NCBI GenBank assembly: GCA_027618625.1
Contig: JAQCER010000025.1
Coordinates: 1 to 13,105, forward strand
Direction: 5' to 3'
Origin: Verrucomicrobiota bacterium
GTDB lineage: Bacteria; Verrucomicrobiota; Verrucomicrobiia; Verrucomicrobiales; DEV007
Length of the DNA stretch: 13,105 nucleotides
A model generated the notes under the pieces. That model worked only from the letters and a program-made list of their open reading frames with translations, did no database searches and was not told the origin of the DNA. The translations under genes and the position numbers were made by a program. Below are positions 7,151 to 13,105 of this stretch, piece after piece (within the stretch, counting starts at the first letter, position 1; each line of letters opens with the position of its first letter).

Positions 7151-8578
7151 TCAACGCTGCAGATCCCAAGAGTGGTCAGCGATCCACTTTTCAGCGTCCT
7201 TTGGACTCCTTAAGAGCCAACTTTCAAGGAGTGCCGTTAGCGTTTCTGTCTGCCTCTGCGGATCGCTGATGGACATAGCCCGATCAAGGGCCAGCCCCGG
7301 TTCGACGGCAATCGTGTTCTTGGCGAAGTCGATGATCGCAGAGTCCCGTGCTGGAGACGGCGACAAAGACCGCAACCATTCCGAAGCACCCGAAGCGTCA
7401 CGAACCGCCCATGCAGTCGTAATGTCGGCGAAGACAATAGCCTGGAGGTCGCCCTCAGGAAGTTGCCGGGCAAGCATCGCTGCGGCTGCAGGATCCTCCG
7501 CAATTTTGTATTCGATCAACTGCGCGAGAACAGCCTCCCGCTGTTGCCCTTCAAAGGCCCCAGTCCAACTCAGAATCGCATCCGTCTCCGCGCTGCTCAG
7601 GGTTTCGGCAATGGCGTGCATCAAGGTCAGCTGCTCCTCCTTCGTATCAAACTTCAAGATGTAGTGCACCGCTGAGGCTGGATCTTCAGATGCCCACCCC
7701 CGGAGCACCTCGACAAGTAACTCCTGACTGTGGTCGCTGTCTTTTTCAGTTTGAGCGCGGACATACTGAAGTGCCTCGACCGGCCGTTCCAGCGCCCAGC
7801 CGTGAACCACATCAGCGACAAATTGCGAGCGCATATCGGGCTCATTCAATTGTTCATTGGCCCAGCTGAGAGCCGCCTCAGGATCGATTCGTCCCCACGC
7901 GTTGCCCAGCTTTGGCAAACGCCTGCTCTTCATCACCGGATCCGTGGAGGTCATAACAAGCGCAACTGCCTGATCGGGGGAATCGTCGCCCAGAATGGCA
8001 ATCGCATGGCGCAACAGACGCTCACGGCCTTTGTCATCTGGAGATCGTGAAATGTATTCGCGAGCACCCGCAAAATCAGCCTTCAGCCACACAGACAGGA
8101 CCACCCGCTGAGCCATCTCCCTGCTCATTCTGTTCTCGATCGCGTCGGCCGCATCCATTGCGGCCACCGGTTCCGTTTCTGACCATCGTGTGAACAGAAC
8201 TTCCACCGCCCGCCTTTTGGCCATACGTGTCTCAATATCCTCGATCAGTCCGACGGCGAGTGGAAACGCGTCGTCTGGAATTTTATCGAATAAGCGCCCC
8301 ATCCGGTTGCTTGCGTCCAAAACCGAATCAAGGGCATCGTAGGTGTAGATCCTGTCCCGAAATGCCGAAACATCAAGCGTGGCTTGGGTTTGTTCGGAAA
8401 GCCCAATGGCAACTCCCTTCAAAGCGACACCGTTGGCCTCGTTGTCCGACCCAGAACCCACGTGCATGTAGTCGATGCGCCAGAGTAGGTGACTGAGTAA
8501 GACCCCAAGAGACATCCCGACCGAGAGCGCTGTGGCAGCGAACACATAATTGATCTGGGTGTGGTCACGATCAGACAT
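7151..8578 (-). CDS. Membrane-anchored alpha-solenoid protein with Trp/Asp-Pro repeats, function unknown
   Basis: The protein has 475 residues from the ATG at 8578; an ATG at 8587 is nearly equivalent. A frame extension to 8761 adds 61 residues before the membrane anchor and looks non-coding. Residues 10-33 form one membrane helix (YVFAATALSVGMSLGVLLSHLLW), so the rest should lie outside the cytoplasmic membrane. From about 125 to the end the chain is a repeat array in which a Trp recurs at 132, 164, 228, 261, 295, 390 and 454, with degenerate units between, giving a period of 32-34 residues. Unit examples are GNAWGRIDPEAALSWA, HGWALERPVEALQYV, RGWASEDPASAVHYI and ESWLLRSPKDAEKWI. This is a helical-pair repeat like TPR or HEAT, and similar proteins are common, unnamed, in Verrucomicrobia. 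It is probably a scaffold for protein contacts. It has no catalytic motif and no operon partner. Confidence 0.85.
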   Translation of the reverse strand: MSDRDHTQINYVFAATALSVGMSLGVLLSHLLWRIDYMHVGSGSDNEANGVALKGVAIGLSEQTQATLDVSAFRDRIYTYDALDSVLDASNRMGRLFDKIPDDAFPLAVGLIEDIETRMAKRRAVEVLFTRWSETEPVAAMDAADAIENRMSREMAQRVVLSVWLKADFAGAREYISRSPDDKGRERLLRHAIAILGDDSPDQAVALVMTSTDPVMKSRRLPKLGNAWGRIDPEAALSWANEQLNEPDMRSQFVADVVHGWALERPVEALQYVRAQTEKDSDHSQELLVEVLRGWASEDPASAVHYILKFDTKEEQLTLMHAIAETLSSAETDAILSWTGAFEGQQREAVLAQLIEYKIAEDPAAAAMLARQLPEGDLQAIVFADITTAWAVRDASGASEWLRSLSPSPARDSAIIDFAKNTIAVEPGLALDRAMSISDPQRQTETLTALLESWLLRSPKDAEKWIADHSWDLQR

Positions 8579-8853
8579 GGCGGACATCAACCGAGTTGTA
8601 GGGGAAACAATACGGACATAGTCGCCAAATTGGAAGAAAAATGAGACAAAATTATGGAAGTTCCATCGAATGCATCTAACTACCTGTGAGTGAATTGGTT
8701 GAATCCGTTGCGCAAAACACACATTTACGCCTGAGCCGCCCATAGGTGAAGAGAGATGCATGACCGATCGAGCCCCTCTGCGTGGAAGTTCGACTTCGCA
8801 CGAATGGAGATTGACCTTGGCGGGATACGTGTTCGATCTTAACAGTGATTACT
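8579..8853. promoter_or_regulatory. Divergent intergenic region between the solenoid gene and the DUF1549/1553 operon
   Basis: About 275 bases contain no supported gene; open frames here read as low-complexity extensions of the flanking genes. On plus, TTGACC at 8811-8816 is a fair -35 box, with only poor -10 candidates (near 8834-8840). On minus, CATAAT (plus 8651-8656) is a possible -10 without a good -35. No Shine-Dalgarno sequence precedes either start. Confidence 0.3.
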
Positions 8854-10833
8854 ATGCGTGCAGCAGCCTCAGTGTTCGAGCGGGCTCAGGCGCGGACTCG
8901 ATTTCGAATCGCTATCGCTGTCACGCGAATCGCTATCGCTGTCACGCTGATCCTGACGGGTGGACTGGTGTCGTCGTCGGGACAAGAGGAGCCAACGAGG
9001 GCTGGATTGGATTGGTGGGCGTTTCAGCCAATCGAGAAACCGCATGTCCCGTCCGTTCCATCGGCCGATGGCGCCACATCAGTTTCAGCGATCGATTCAT
9101 GGATTCGGCAACGCCTGCGTTCAGCAGGCTTACGGCCAGCCACCGCTGCTGATCGGGAAGTGTTGATCCGCCGTGTGTATTACGATCTGATCGGCTTACC
9201 TCCGACGCTTGAAGAGATCGACCTTTTCACCAAAAGCGCTTCTCCCACGACGGCGTATGTGGAGCTGGTGGATCGATTGCTTGCATCGGAGCGCTTCGGC
9301 GAACGCTGGGCACGGCATTGGTTCGACGTCGTTCGCTTTGCCGAAACCAATGGCTACGAACGCGATGAAGTGAAGCCGAACCTGTGGAAGTATCGCGACT
9401 GGGTGATCCAGGCATTCAATACCGACATGCCATACGATCAATTTGTGCTCGAACAACTCGCTGGCGACGAAATCGAGGAGCGGTCTGAACAATCGGTGGT
9501 GGCTACAGGAATGCTCCGCGCCGGGACATGGAACGACGAGCCCAATAATCCTAACGATTACAAGTATGAGCGGCTCGAGGATATGGTGGAAGTCGTGTCG
9601 ACAGCGTTCATGGGCGTTACGGTTCACTGTGCCCGGTGCCATGACCACAAGTTTGATCCGATTCCGCAGCGCGACTATTATCGCTTTGCCGCAGCATTCT
9701 GGCCAGGTGCGATTGAACCTCGGGATCGTGCATTAATGGGCGGCCCGAGTGATGATGAACTCGGAATGAGCGGGGTTTTTGGCTGGACGGACATCACAAT
9801 TAACCCAACTGAATTTCGCCTGCTCAAGAACGGAGATGCGCACCAGCCTGCGGAAGTGGTCGAGCCCGGACATCTTTCGTTGGTGCCTGTGTTAGACAGA
9901 CCCTTGCAACCCGCACCAGCAGGCGCGGCGACAAACCACCGCCGCGTGCAAATGGCGAAGTTCATCACCGACCCGCGGAATCCACTGACCGCACGGGTGA
10001 TGGTGAATCGCCTCTGGCAGCAGCTGCTGGGTCAGGGCATCTTGCGCACTCCGAACAACTTTGGCTTCAAGGCGGATGTTCCGTCACATCCGGAGTTGCT
10101 GGACTGGCTGGCTGCGGACTTCATGGCAGGTGGTTGGCGGATGAAGCGCATGATCCGCCAGATCATCCTTTCAGAGACGTATCAGCAGTCGTCGGTGCAT
10201 CCCGATGAGTTGGAAAACGATGCCATCGACTCGGGCAATCGTCTGCTGTGGAAGGCCAACCGCCGCCGGGCCGATGCCGAATCCTTGCGGGATTCCATGC
10301 TTCACATTACGGGTGAGCTTAACTTGTCGATGGGCGGGCCAAGTTTCTACCCAATCATGGCGCCCGAGGTGCTGGAAGGCTTTTCGCGCAAGGCCGATGC
10401 GTGGACACCGTCGCCCGAACCCGAGCGAATGCGTCGCAGCGTCTACATGATGACCAAGCGCCACCTGCTGCTTCCCTTTATGACCACGTTCGACTTTCCC
10501 AACAGCGAAAAACCCTGTGGGAAACGTGATCTTACCACGGTGGCCCCTCAGGCTCTCGCGATGCTGAACAACGCATTCGTGCACGAACGCAGCACGCGAC
10601 TGGCACTCATGGCAATGGAGCAGGACGCGGACATTGATCAGCAAATCCGGTTCTGTTGGAGCAAAGTGTTAGGGCGCTTGCCGAAGGATCGGGAACTCGT
10701 AAGTGCCCGCAGCCACATCGAACAGCAGCTCTCGCATTTTCAAAGTAACGGCAGTGCCGAAGCGGAACTGCAGGCAGTCGCATCACTCTGCCACGTGCTC
10801 GTCAACACCAACGAATTCCTGTATGTCGACTGA
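8854..10833 (+). CDS. DUF1549/DUF1553 protein with one CxxCH haem c motif
   Basis: The protein has 659 residues from the ATG at 8854; a GTG at 8845 is an alternative. A signal region at about 16-42 contains the doubled stretch RIAIAVTRIAIAVT, caused by a 21-bp tandem duplication. The family landmark WWAFQP is at 54-59. DUF1549 covers roughly 78-290 (RRVYYDLIGLPPT, then ERFGERWARHWFDVVRFAET), with CARCHDHKFDPI giving a CxxCH haem c site at 259-263. DUF1553 covers roughly 370-655 (NPLTARVMVNRLW, GGWRMKRMIRQIILSETYQQ, then the terminal NTNEFLYVD). The N-terminal planctomycete cytochrome domain found in longer relatives is absent, so this is the short form. These proteins are exported and nearly always paired with DUF1501. 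Their reaction is unproven, though the haem suggests redox chemistry. The 3' end overlaps the next gene by 11 bases, which points to one operon and coupled translation. Confidence 0.92.
   Translation: MRAAASVFERAQARTRFRIAIAVTRIAIAVTLILTGGLVSSSGQEEPTRAGLDWWAFQPIEKPHVPSVPSADGATSVSAIDSWIRQRLRSAGLRPATAADREVLIRRVYYDLIGLPPTLEEIDLFTKSASPTTAYVELVDRLLASERFGERWARHWFDVVRFAETNGYERDEVKPNLWKYRDWVIQAFNTDMPYDQFVLEQLAGDEIEERSEQSVVATGMLRAGTWNDEPNNPNDYKYERLEDMVEVVSTAFMGVTVHCARCHDHKFDPIPQRDYYRFAAAFWPGAIEPRDRALMGGPSDDELGMSGVFGWTDITINPTEFRLLKNGDAHQPAEVVEPGHLSLVPVLDRPLQPAPAGAATNHRRVQMAKFITDPRNPLTARVMVNRLWQQLLGQGILRTPNNFGFKADVPSHPELLDWLAADFMAGGWRMKRMIRQIILSETYQQSSVHPDELENDAIDSGNRLLWKANRRRADAESLRDSMLHITGELNLSMGGPSFYPIMAPEVLEGFSRKADAWTPSPEPERMRRSVYMMTKRHLLLPFMTTFDFPNSEKPCGKRDLTTVAPQALAMLNNAFVHERSTRLALMAMEQDADIDQQIRFCWSKVLGRLPKDRELVSARSHIEQQLSHFQSNGSAEAELQAVASLCHVLVNTNEFLYVD
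8905..8946 (+). repeat. Perfect 21-bp tandem duplication inside the signal peptide
   Basis: Two identical 21-base units lie head to tail at 8905-8925 and 8926-8946. Being seven codons long, the duplication keeps the frame and doubles RIAIAVT. The match stops exactly at the unit ends. Confidence 0.95.
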
Positions 10834-12292
10834 AGCTTTCTGCGATCGGAAGAATTTCCCGTGTGGCGTAACGCGGCGTGAGTTCGCCTGGGAAATGGGA
10901 GGCGGCTTTGCCGGACTTGCCATGACATCCTTGCTGGCAGGAACCGGCTTCTTTGCCCGAAACGGTTTCGGTGCCGAAAACACGAATCCGTTCGTAACCC
11001 AATCACCGCATTTTGCGACCAGGGCGAAGAGTTGCATCTTTTTAATGATGAACGGCGGGCCAAGCCAGGTCGACACTTTCGACTACAAGCCGGAACTTCG
11101 AAAATATGCCGGCATGGCATTGCCGCCCGACAAAAACTATATCAACTCTGGCGGCCGACAGGTGGGATATCTGACCCCAAACTGGCGGGAGTTCCGCCCG
11201 GGCGGGCAGAGCGGCCTCCTCATTTCGGACTACTTTCCTCATGTGCGCAGACACGCGGACAAGCTGGCGGTGATTCGCTCATGCCATGCCGACAGCCACG
11301 CGCATGGCTCCGCTCTGGTGCAGATGAATACCGGCATGCCGTTGATCGGACGTCCGTCGCTTGGTTCATGGGTTACGTATGGACTCGGCAGCGCCAACGA
11401 AAGTCTGCCGGGATATGTTGTCATGTTAGACAAACGGGGCGGCCCGATAAGCGGCCAGCCCAATTGGTCAAGCGGCTTCATGCCGTCGTCGTACCAGGGA
11501 ACACTGTTTCGTCCTCAGGGCAATCCCATTCTGGATCTTCGCGGCCCACAGCACCTCGATCGGCAGGCGCAACGTCGGCAGATTGACCTCCTGCAGGAAC
11601 TCAACGAGAGCCATCTCGCCGCACGACCGGGCGGGCATGAATTGCAGTCCCGAATGCAGAGCTACGAACTCGCTTACCGGATGCAGGCAGAAGCTCCCGA
11701 GGCGGTTGACCTTGCCGCCGAGACCGAGGCAACGCTGAAGGCGTATGGGATCGGCAGCGAGCCCACGGATGAGTTCGGCCGCAATTGCCTGGTGGCGCGG
11801 AGACTGGTCGAGCGCGGTGTTCGCTTTATCCAACTCTACTCCGGCGGCGGGCACCTTGAGGAGACATGGGATGCCCATGAATCAATCGAAAAAAACCACG
11901 GACGCCACGCCGCAGAAGTCGATCTTCCCATTGCCACGTTGCTGACAGACCTTGAGCAGCGGGGCCTGCTCGACGAAACTCTCGTAGTCTGGGGCGGGGA
12001 GTTTGGCAGGATGCCGTTCAGCGAGGGGAAAGACGCACCCGGGCGTAACCACAATCCGTATGGTTTCTCCATGTGGATGGCGGGAGCTGGGGTCAAGGGC
12101 GGAGTCGCCTACGGTGAGACCGACGAGTTCGGGTTTCAGGCTGTGAAAGACAGGGTCCACGTTCACGACATCCACGCCACGATCCTCCATCTCATGGGAA
12201 TCGACCACGAATTGCTTACCTATTTCCATCAGGGAAGGAAAGAAAGCCTGACAGATGTTTATGGCAAGGTTGTGCAGGGGATCCTTGCCTGA
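10823..12292 (+). CDS. DUF1501 protein, Tat-exported (operon copy)
   Basis: The protein has 489 residues. The ATG at 10823 overlaps the end of the DUF1549/1553 gene by 11 bases; the longer frame from 10703 lies wholly over that gene and lacks family similarity, so the later start is preferred. A twin-arginine signal, TRREFAWEMGGG (17-28), precedes a hydrophobic stretch ending near FGAEN. The DUF1501 body shows NGGPSQVDTFD (77-87), GEFGRMP (392-398) and GRNHNP (407-412), near the positions of GEMGRTP and GRDHW in the other copy at 5649. The two copies are clearly different: SQVDTFDYKPEL against SQLETFDLKPEA, and a long central insert around the SGLLISDYFPHVRRHADKL region here. So they are not a recent duplication. 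The gene order DUF1549/1553 then DUF1501 is the standard PVC arrangement, and the two products are probably exported together and act on the same target. Confidence 0.92.
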   Translation: MSTEAFCDRKNFPCGVTRREFAWEMGGGFAGLAMTSLLAGTGFFARNGFGAENTNPFVTQSPHFATRAKSCIFLMMNGGPSQVDTFDYKPELRKYAGMALPPDKNYINSGGRQVGYLTPNWREFRPGGQSGLLISDYFPHVRRHADKLAVIRSCHADSHAHGSALVQMNTGMPLIGRPSLGSWVTYGLGSANESLPGYVVMLDKRGGPISGQPNWSSGFMPSSYQGTLFRPQGNPILDLRGPQHLDRQAQRRQIDLLQELNESHLAARPGGHELQSRMQSYELAYRMQAEAPEAVDLAAETEATLKAYGIGSEPTDEFGRNCLVARRLVERGVRFIQLYSGGGHLEETWDAHESIEKNHGRHAAEVDLPIATLLTDLEQRGLLDETLVVWGGEFGRMPFSEGKDAPGRNHNPYGFSMWMAGAGVKGGVAYGETDEFGFQAVKDRVHVHDIHATILHLMGIDHELLTYFHQGRKESLTDVYGKVVQGILA

Positions 12293-12295
12293 GTT

Positions 12296-12320
12296 CTGCG
12301 GACGGAAGTCACCGCCGCAG
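12296..12320. terminator. Possible two-way hairpin between convergent genes
   Basis: CTGCGG (12296-12301) and CCGCAG (12315-12320) can pair as a 6-bp stem with a 13-base loop, in and around the 16-base gap between the DUF1501 stop and the stop of the minus-strand gene. Half of it lies inside the latter's coding end, and there is no T-run. Function is uncertain. Confidence 0.2.
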
Positions 12321-13064
12321 TTCGATTCTGTCGAACCACACGTCTGCACCCATGGCGGTGGGAGCGATGCCGGAGAGGGTGAAATCGCCCATGTCCTTCC
12401 ACAAGTCGAAAGTGACAGTATCCCATTCGCGCGGCGGGCGAGAGCTGGTCTCAAGCGCTTTCCAGGCCGTGGTGTTGCGACCTGCGTAGTAGCGGCCTGC
12501 GCTGTCTTCGGCGCGTGGCCAACTTCCTGAACGGGCGAGTTCGATCATGACGCCATCGGCGTTGGCCGCAACGCGCCACGAGAGCCGCAGGTAACGGAAC
12601 TCATCGACGGCGGAGGGCTTTTCAACGATGCGGTAGTTCCATCCCGGGAGTTGCCGGGACGCGCGCTGCGGAGGCATGATCCGCAGGCAAAGCCGACCGA
12701 AGGCAGCTCCGGTGGTCTCGACCATTGCCGTGCCCGATTCGTCGGCGAGCAGGGCGGCGAATTCCGGTTGCTCATCGAAGAGGACGATGCGATTCGCGGC
12801 GTCGACTTCGGGGTTCAGTTGACCACGCAGCCAGCCGAGCAGATGAGCAGTATCATCGGGAGCGAGCACCCCGGCGAATGAGGGCATCAGCGACCCTGCA
12901 TGTCGGCGGACTCCCTTGACGTCCTTGCGCAGAATGACCTGCCGGACACCTCCCGGTTGGGACAGAGTCAGGCTCGTGGCCCCGTCTTCGATCAGCAGTC
13001 CGGCGAAATTGGAATCGCTGCGTGTCTCAACCAGTGTCAGAGCACCTGACTTCGACGGAATCTG
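12309..13064 (-). CDS. Haem-binding-domain protein, C-terminal part; frame interrupted upstream by TGA
   Basis: Two regions can be read. The first (minus strand from 13064 to about 12820) gives SNFAGLLIEDGATSLTL, VRQVILRKDVKGVRR, then GSLMPSFAG and DDTAHLLGWLRGQL. This is the end of the PVC 'putative haem-binding domain' (TIGR02603 type), in which a usually upstream CxxCH and methionine form a cytochrome c-like site; SLMP holds the usual methionine. The second (about 12800 to 12309) is a beta-rich domain with CLRIMPPQ, GWNYRIVEKP, RYYAGRNTTAW, LWKDMGDFTLSGIAPTAMG and a terminal WFDRIELRR, a combination I recall from PVC proteins. The ATG at 12887 lies inside the haem domain, so the true start is further upstream. 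In the same frame a TGA stands at 13065-13067, and before it RLIYKIVS may be the preceding part of the same domain. The gene is therefore either damaged or misread there, and its first part lies beyond the window. Confidence 0.7.
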   Translation of the reverse strand, partial: QIPSKSGALTLVETRSDSNFAGLLIEDGATSLTLSQPGGVRQVILRKDVKGVRRHAGSLMPSFAGVLAPDDTAHLLGWLRGQLNPEVDAANRIVLFDEQPEFAALLADESGTAMVETTGAAFGRLCLRIMPPQRASRQLPGWNYRIVEKPSAVDEFRYLRLSWRVAANADGVMIELARSGSWPRAEDSAGRYYAGRNTTAWKALETSSRPPREWDTVTFDLWKDMGDFTLSGIAPTAMGADVWFDRIELRR

Positions 13065-13105
13065 TCATGATACGATTTTGTAAATGAGCCGGAGGTCGGT
13101 GCCCG

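Noticed and set aside
8579..8761. 61-residue N-terminal extension of the solenoid protein
   Set aside because: It would place a polar and aromatic stretch before the membrane anchor, and the Met at 8578 (or 8587) directly precedes a normal cytoplasmic N-tail plus helix.
8760..9152. Plus-strand frame overlapping the start of the DUF1549/1553 gene
   Set aside because: It runs in another frame over a clear family member and shows no domain; the repeated NRYRCHA comes from the 21-bp duplication.
10703..10822. 40-residue upstream extension of the second DUF1501 protein
   Set aside because: It overlaps the coding end of DUF1553 and puts the Tat signal far from the N-terminus.

Overview
The window reads as bacterial DNA from the Planctomycetes-Verrucomicrobia-Chlamydiae group, most likely Verrucomicrobiota. 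The reasons are the paired DUF1501 and DUF1549/DUF1553 secreted proteins, a PVC-type haem-binding domain gene, a multi-module LamG-type surface protein with calcium-binding linkers, a membrane-anchored solenoid with Trp/Asp-Pro repeats, and the lack of clear Shine-Dalgarno sequences. This placement is inferred from gene families, not from a marker gene.

Layout: (1) 1-2217 (+) is the 3' three-quarters or so of a P2-type cation ATPase of Na,K-ATPase-like type, cut by the left edge. (2) 2227-2490 (-) is a frameshifted, truncated remnant of the C-terminus of a bifunctional aldolase/short-chain dehydrogenase, facing the ATPase. (3) 2494-2829 (-) is a small unrecognised protein that may be the C-terminal half of a longer one. 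(4) 2904-5534 (-) is one long secreted protein with three LamG-like modules and thrombospondin type 3 repeats, split in two by an in-frame TAG at 4371-4373 where a sister module has Trp. (5) 5649-7082 (+) is a Tat-exported DUF1501 protein, divergent from the LamG gene. (6) 7151-8578 (-) is a membrane-anchored alpha-solenoid protein of about ten 32-34-residue repeats. (7) 8854-10833 and 10823-12292 (+) are an overlapping DUF1549/DUF1553 plus DUF1501 pair. (8) 12309 to the right edge (-) is the C-terminal part of a haem-binding-domain protein whose frame meets a TGA at 13065-13067.

How the parts may work together: the DUF1501, DUF1549/1553, haem-domain and LamG proteins all carry export signals or belong to exported families. 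In PVC genomes such proteins are abundant and are often placed near polysaccharide or sulfated-glycan degradation genes. A cell-envelope module that binds and processes an external substrate is a reasonable guess, but no catalytic activity can be proved from the sequence.

Two things stand out. Several reading frames are damaged: one nonsense codon, one frameshifted remnant and one TGA-interrupted frame, while all three stop codons also end intact frames. There is also a visible change of base composition and coding style near 2490, between the ATPase side (strongly C-ending codons) and everything to the right. Together these suggest a rearrangement junction with local gene decay, or draft-assembly errors.
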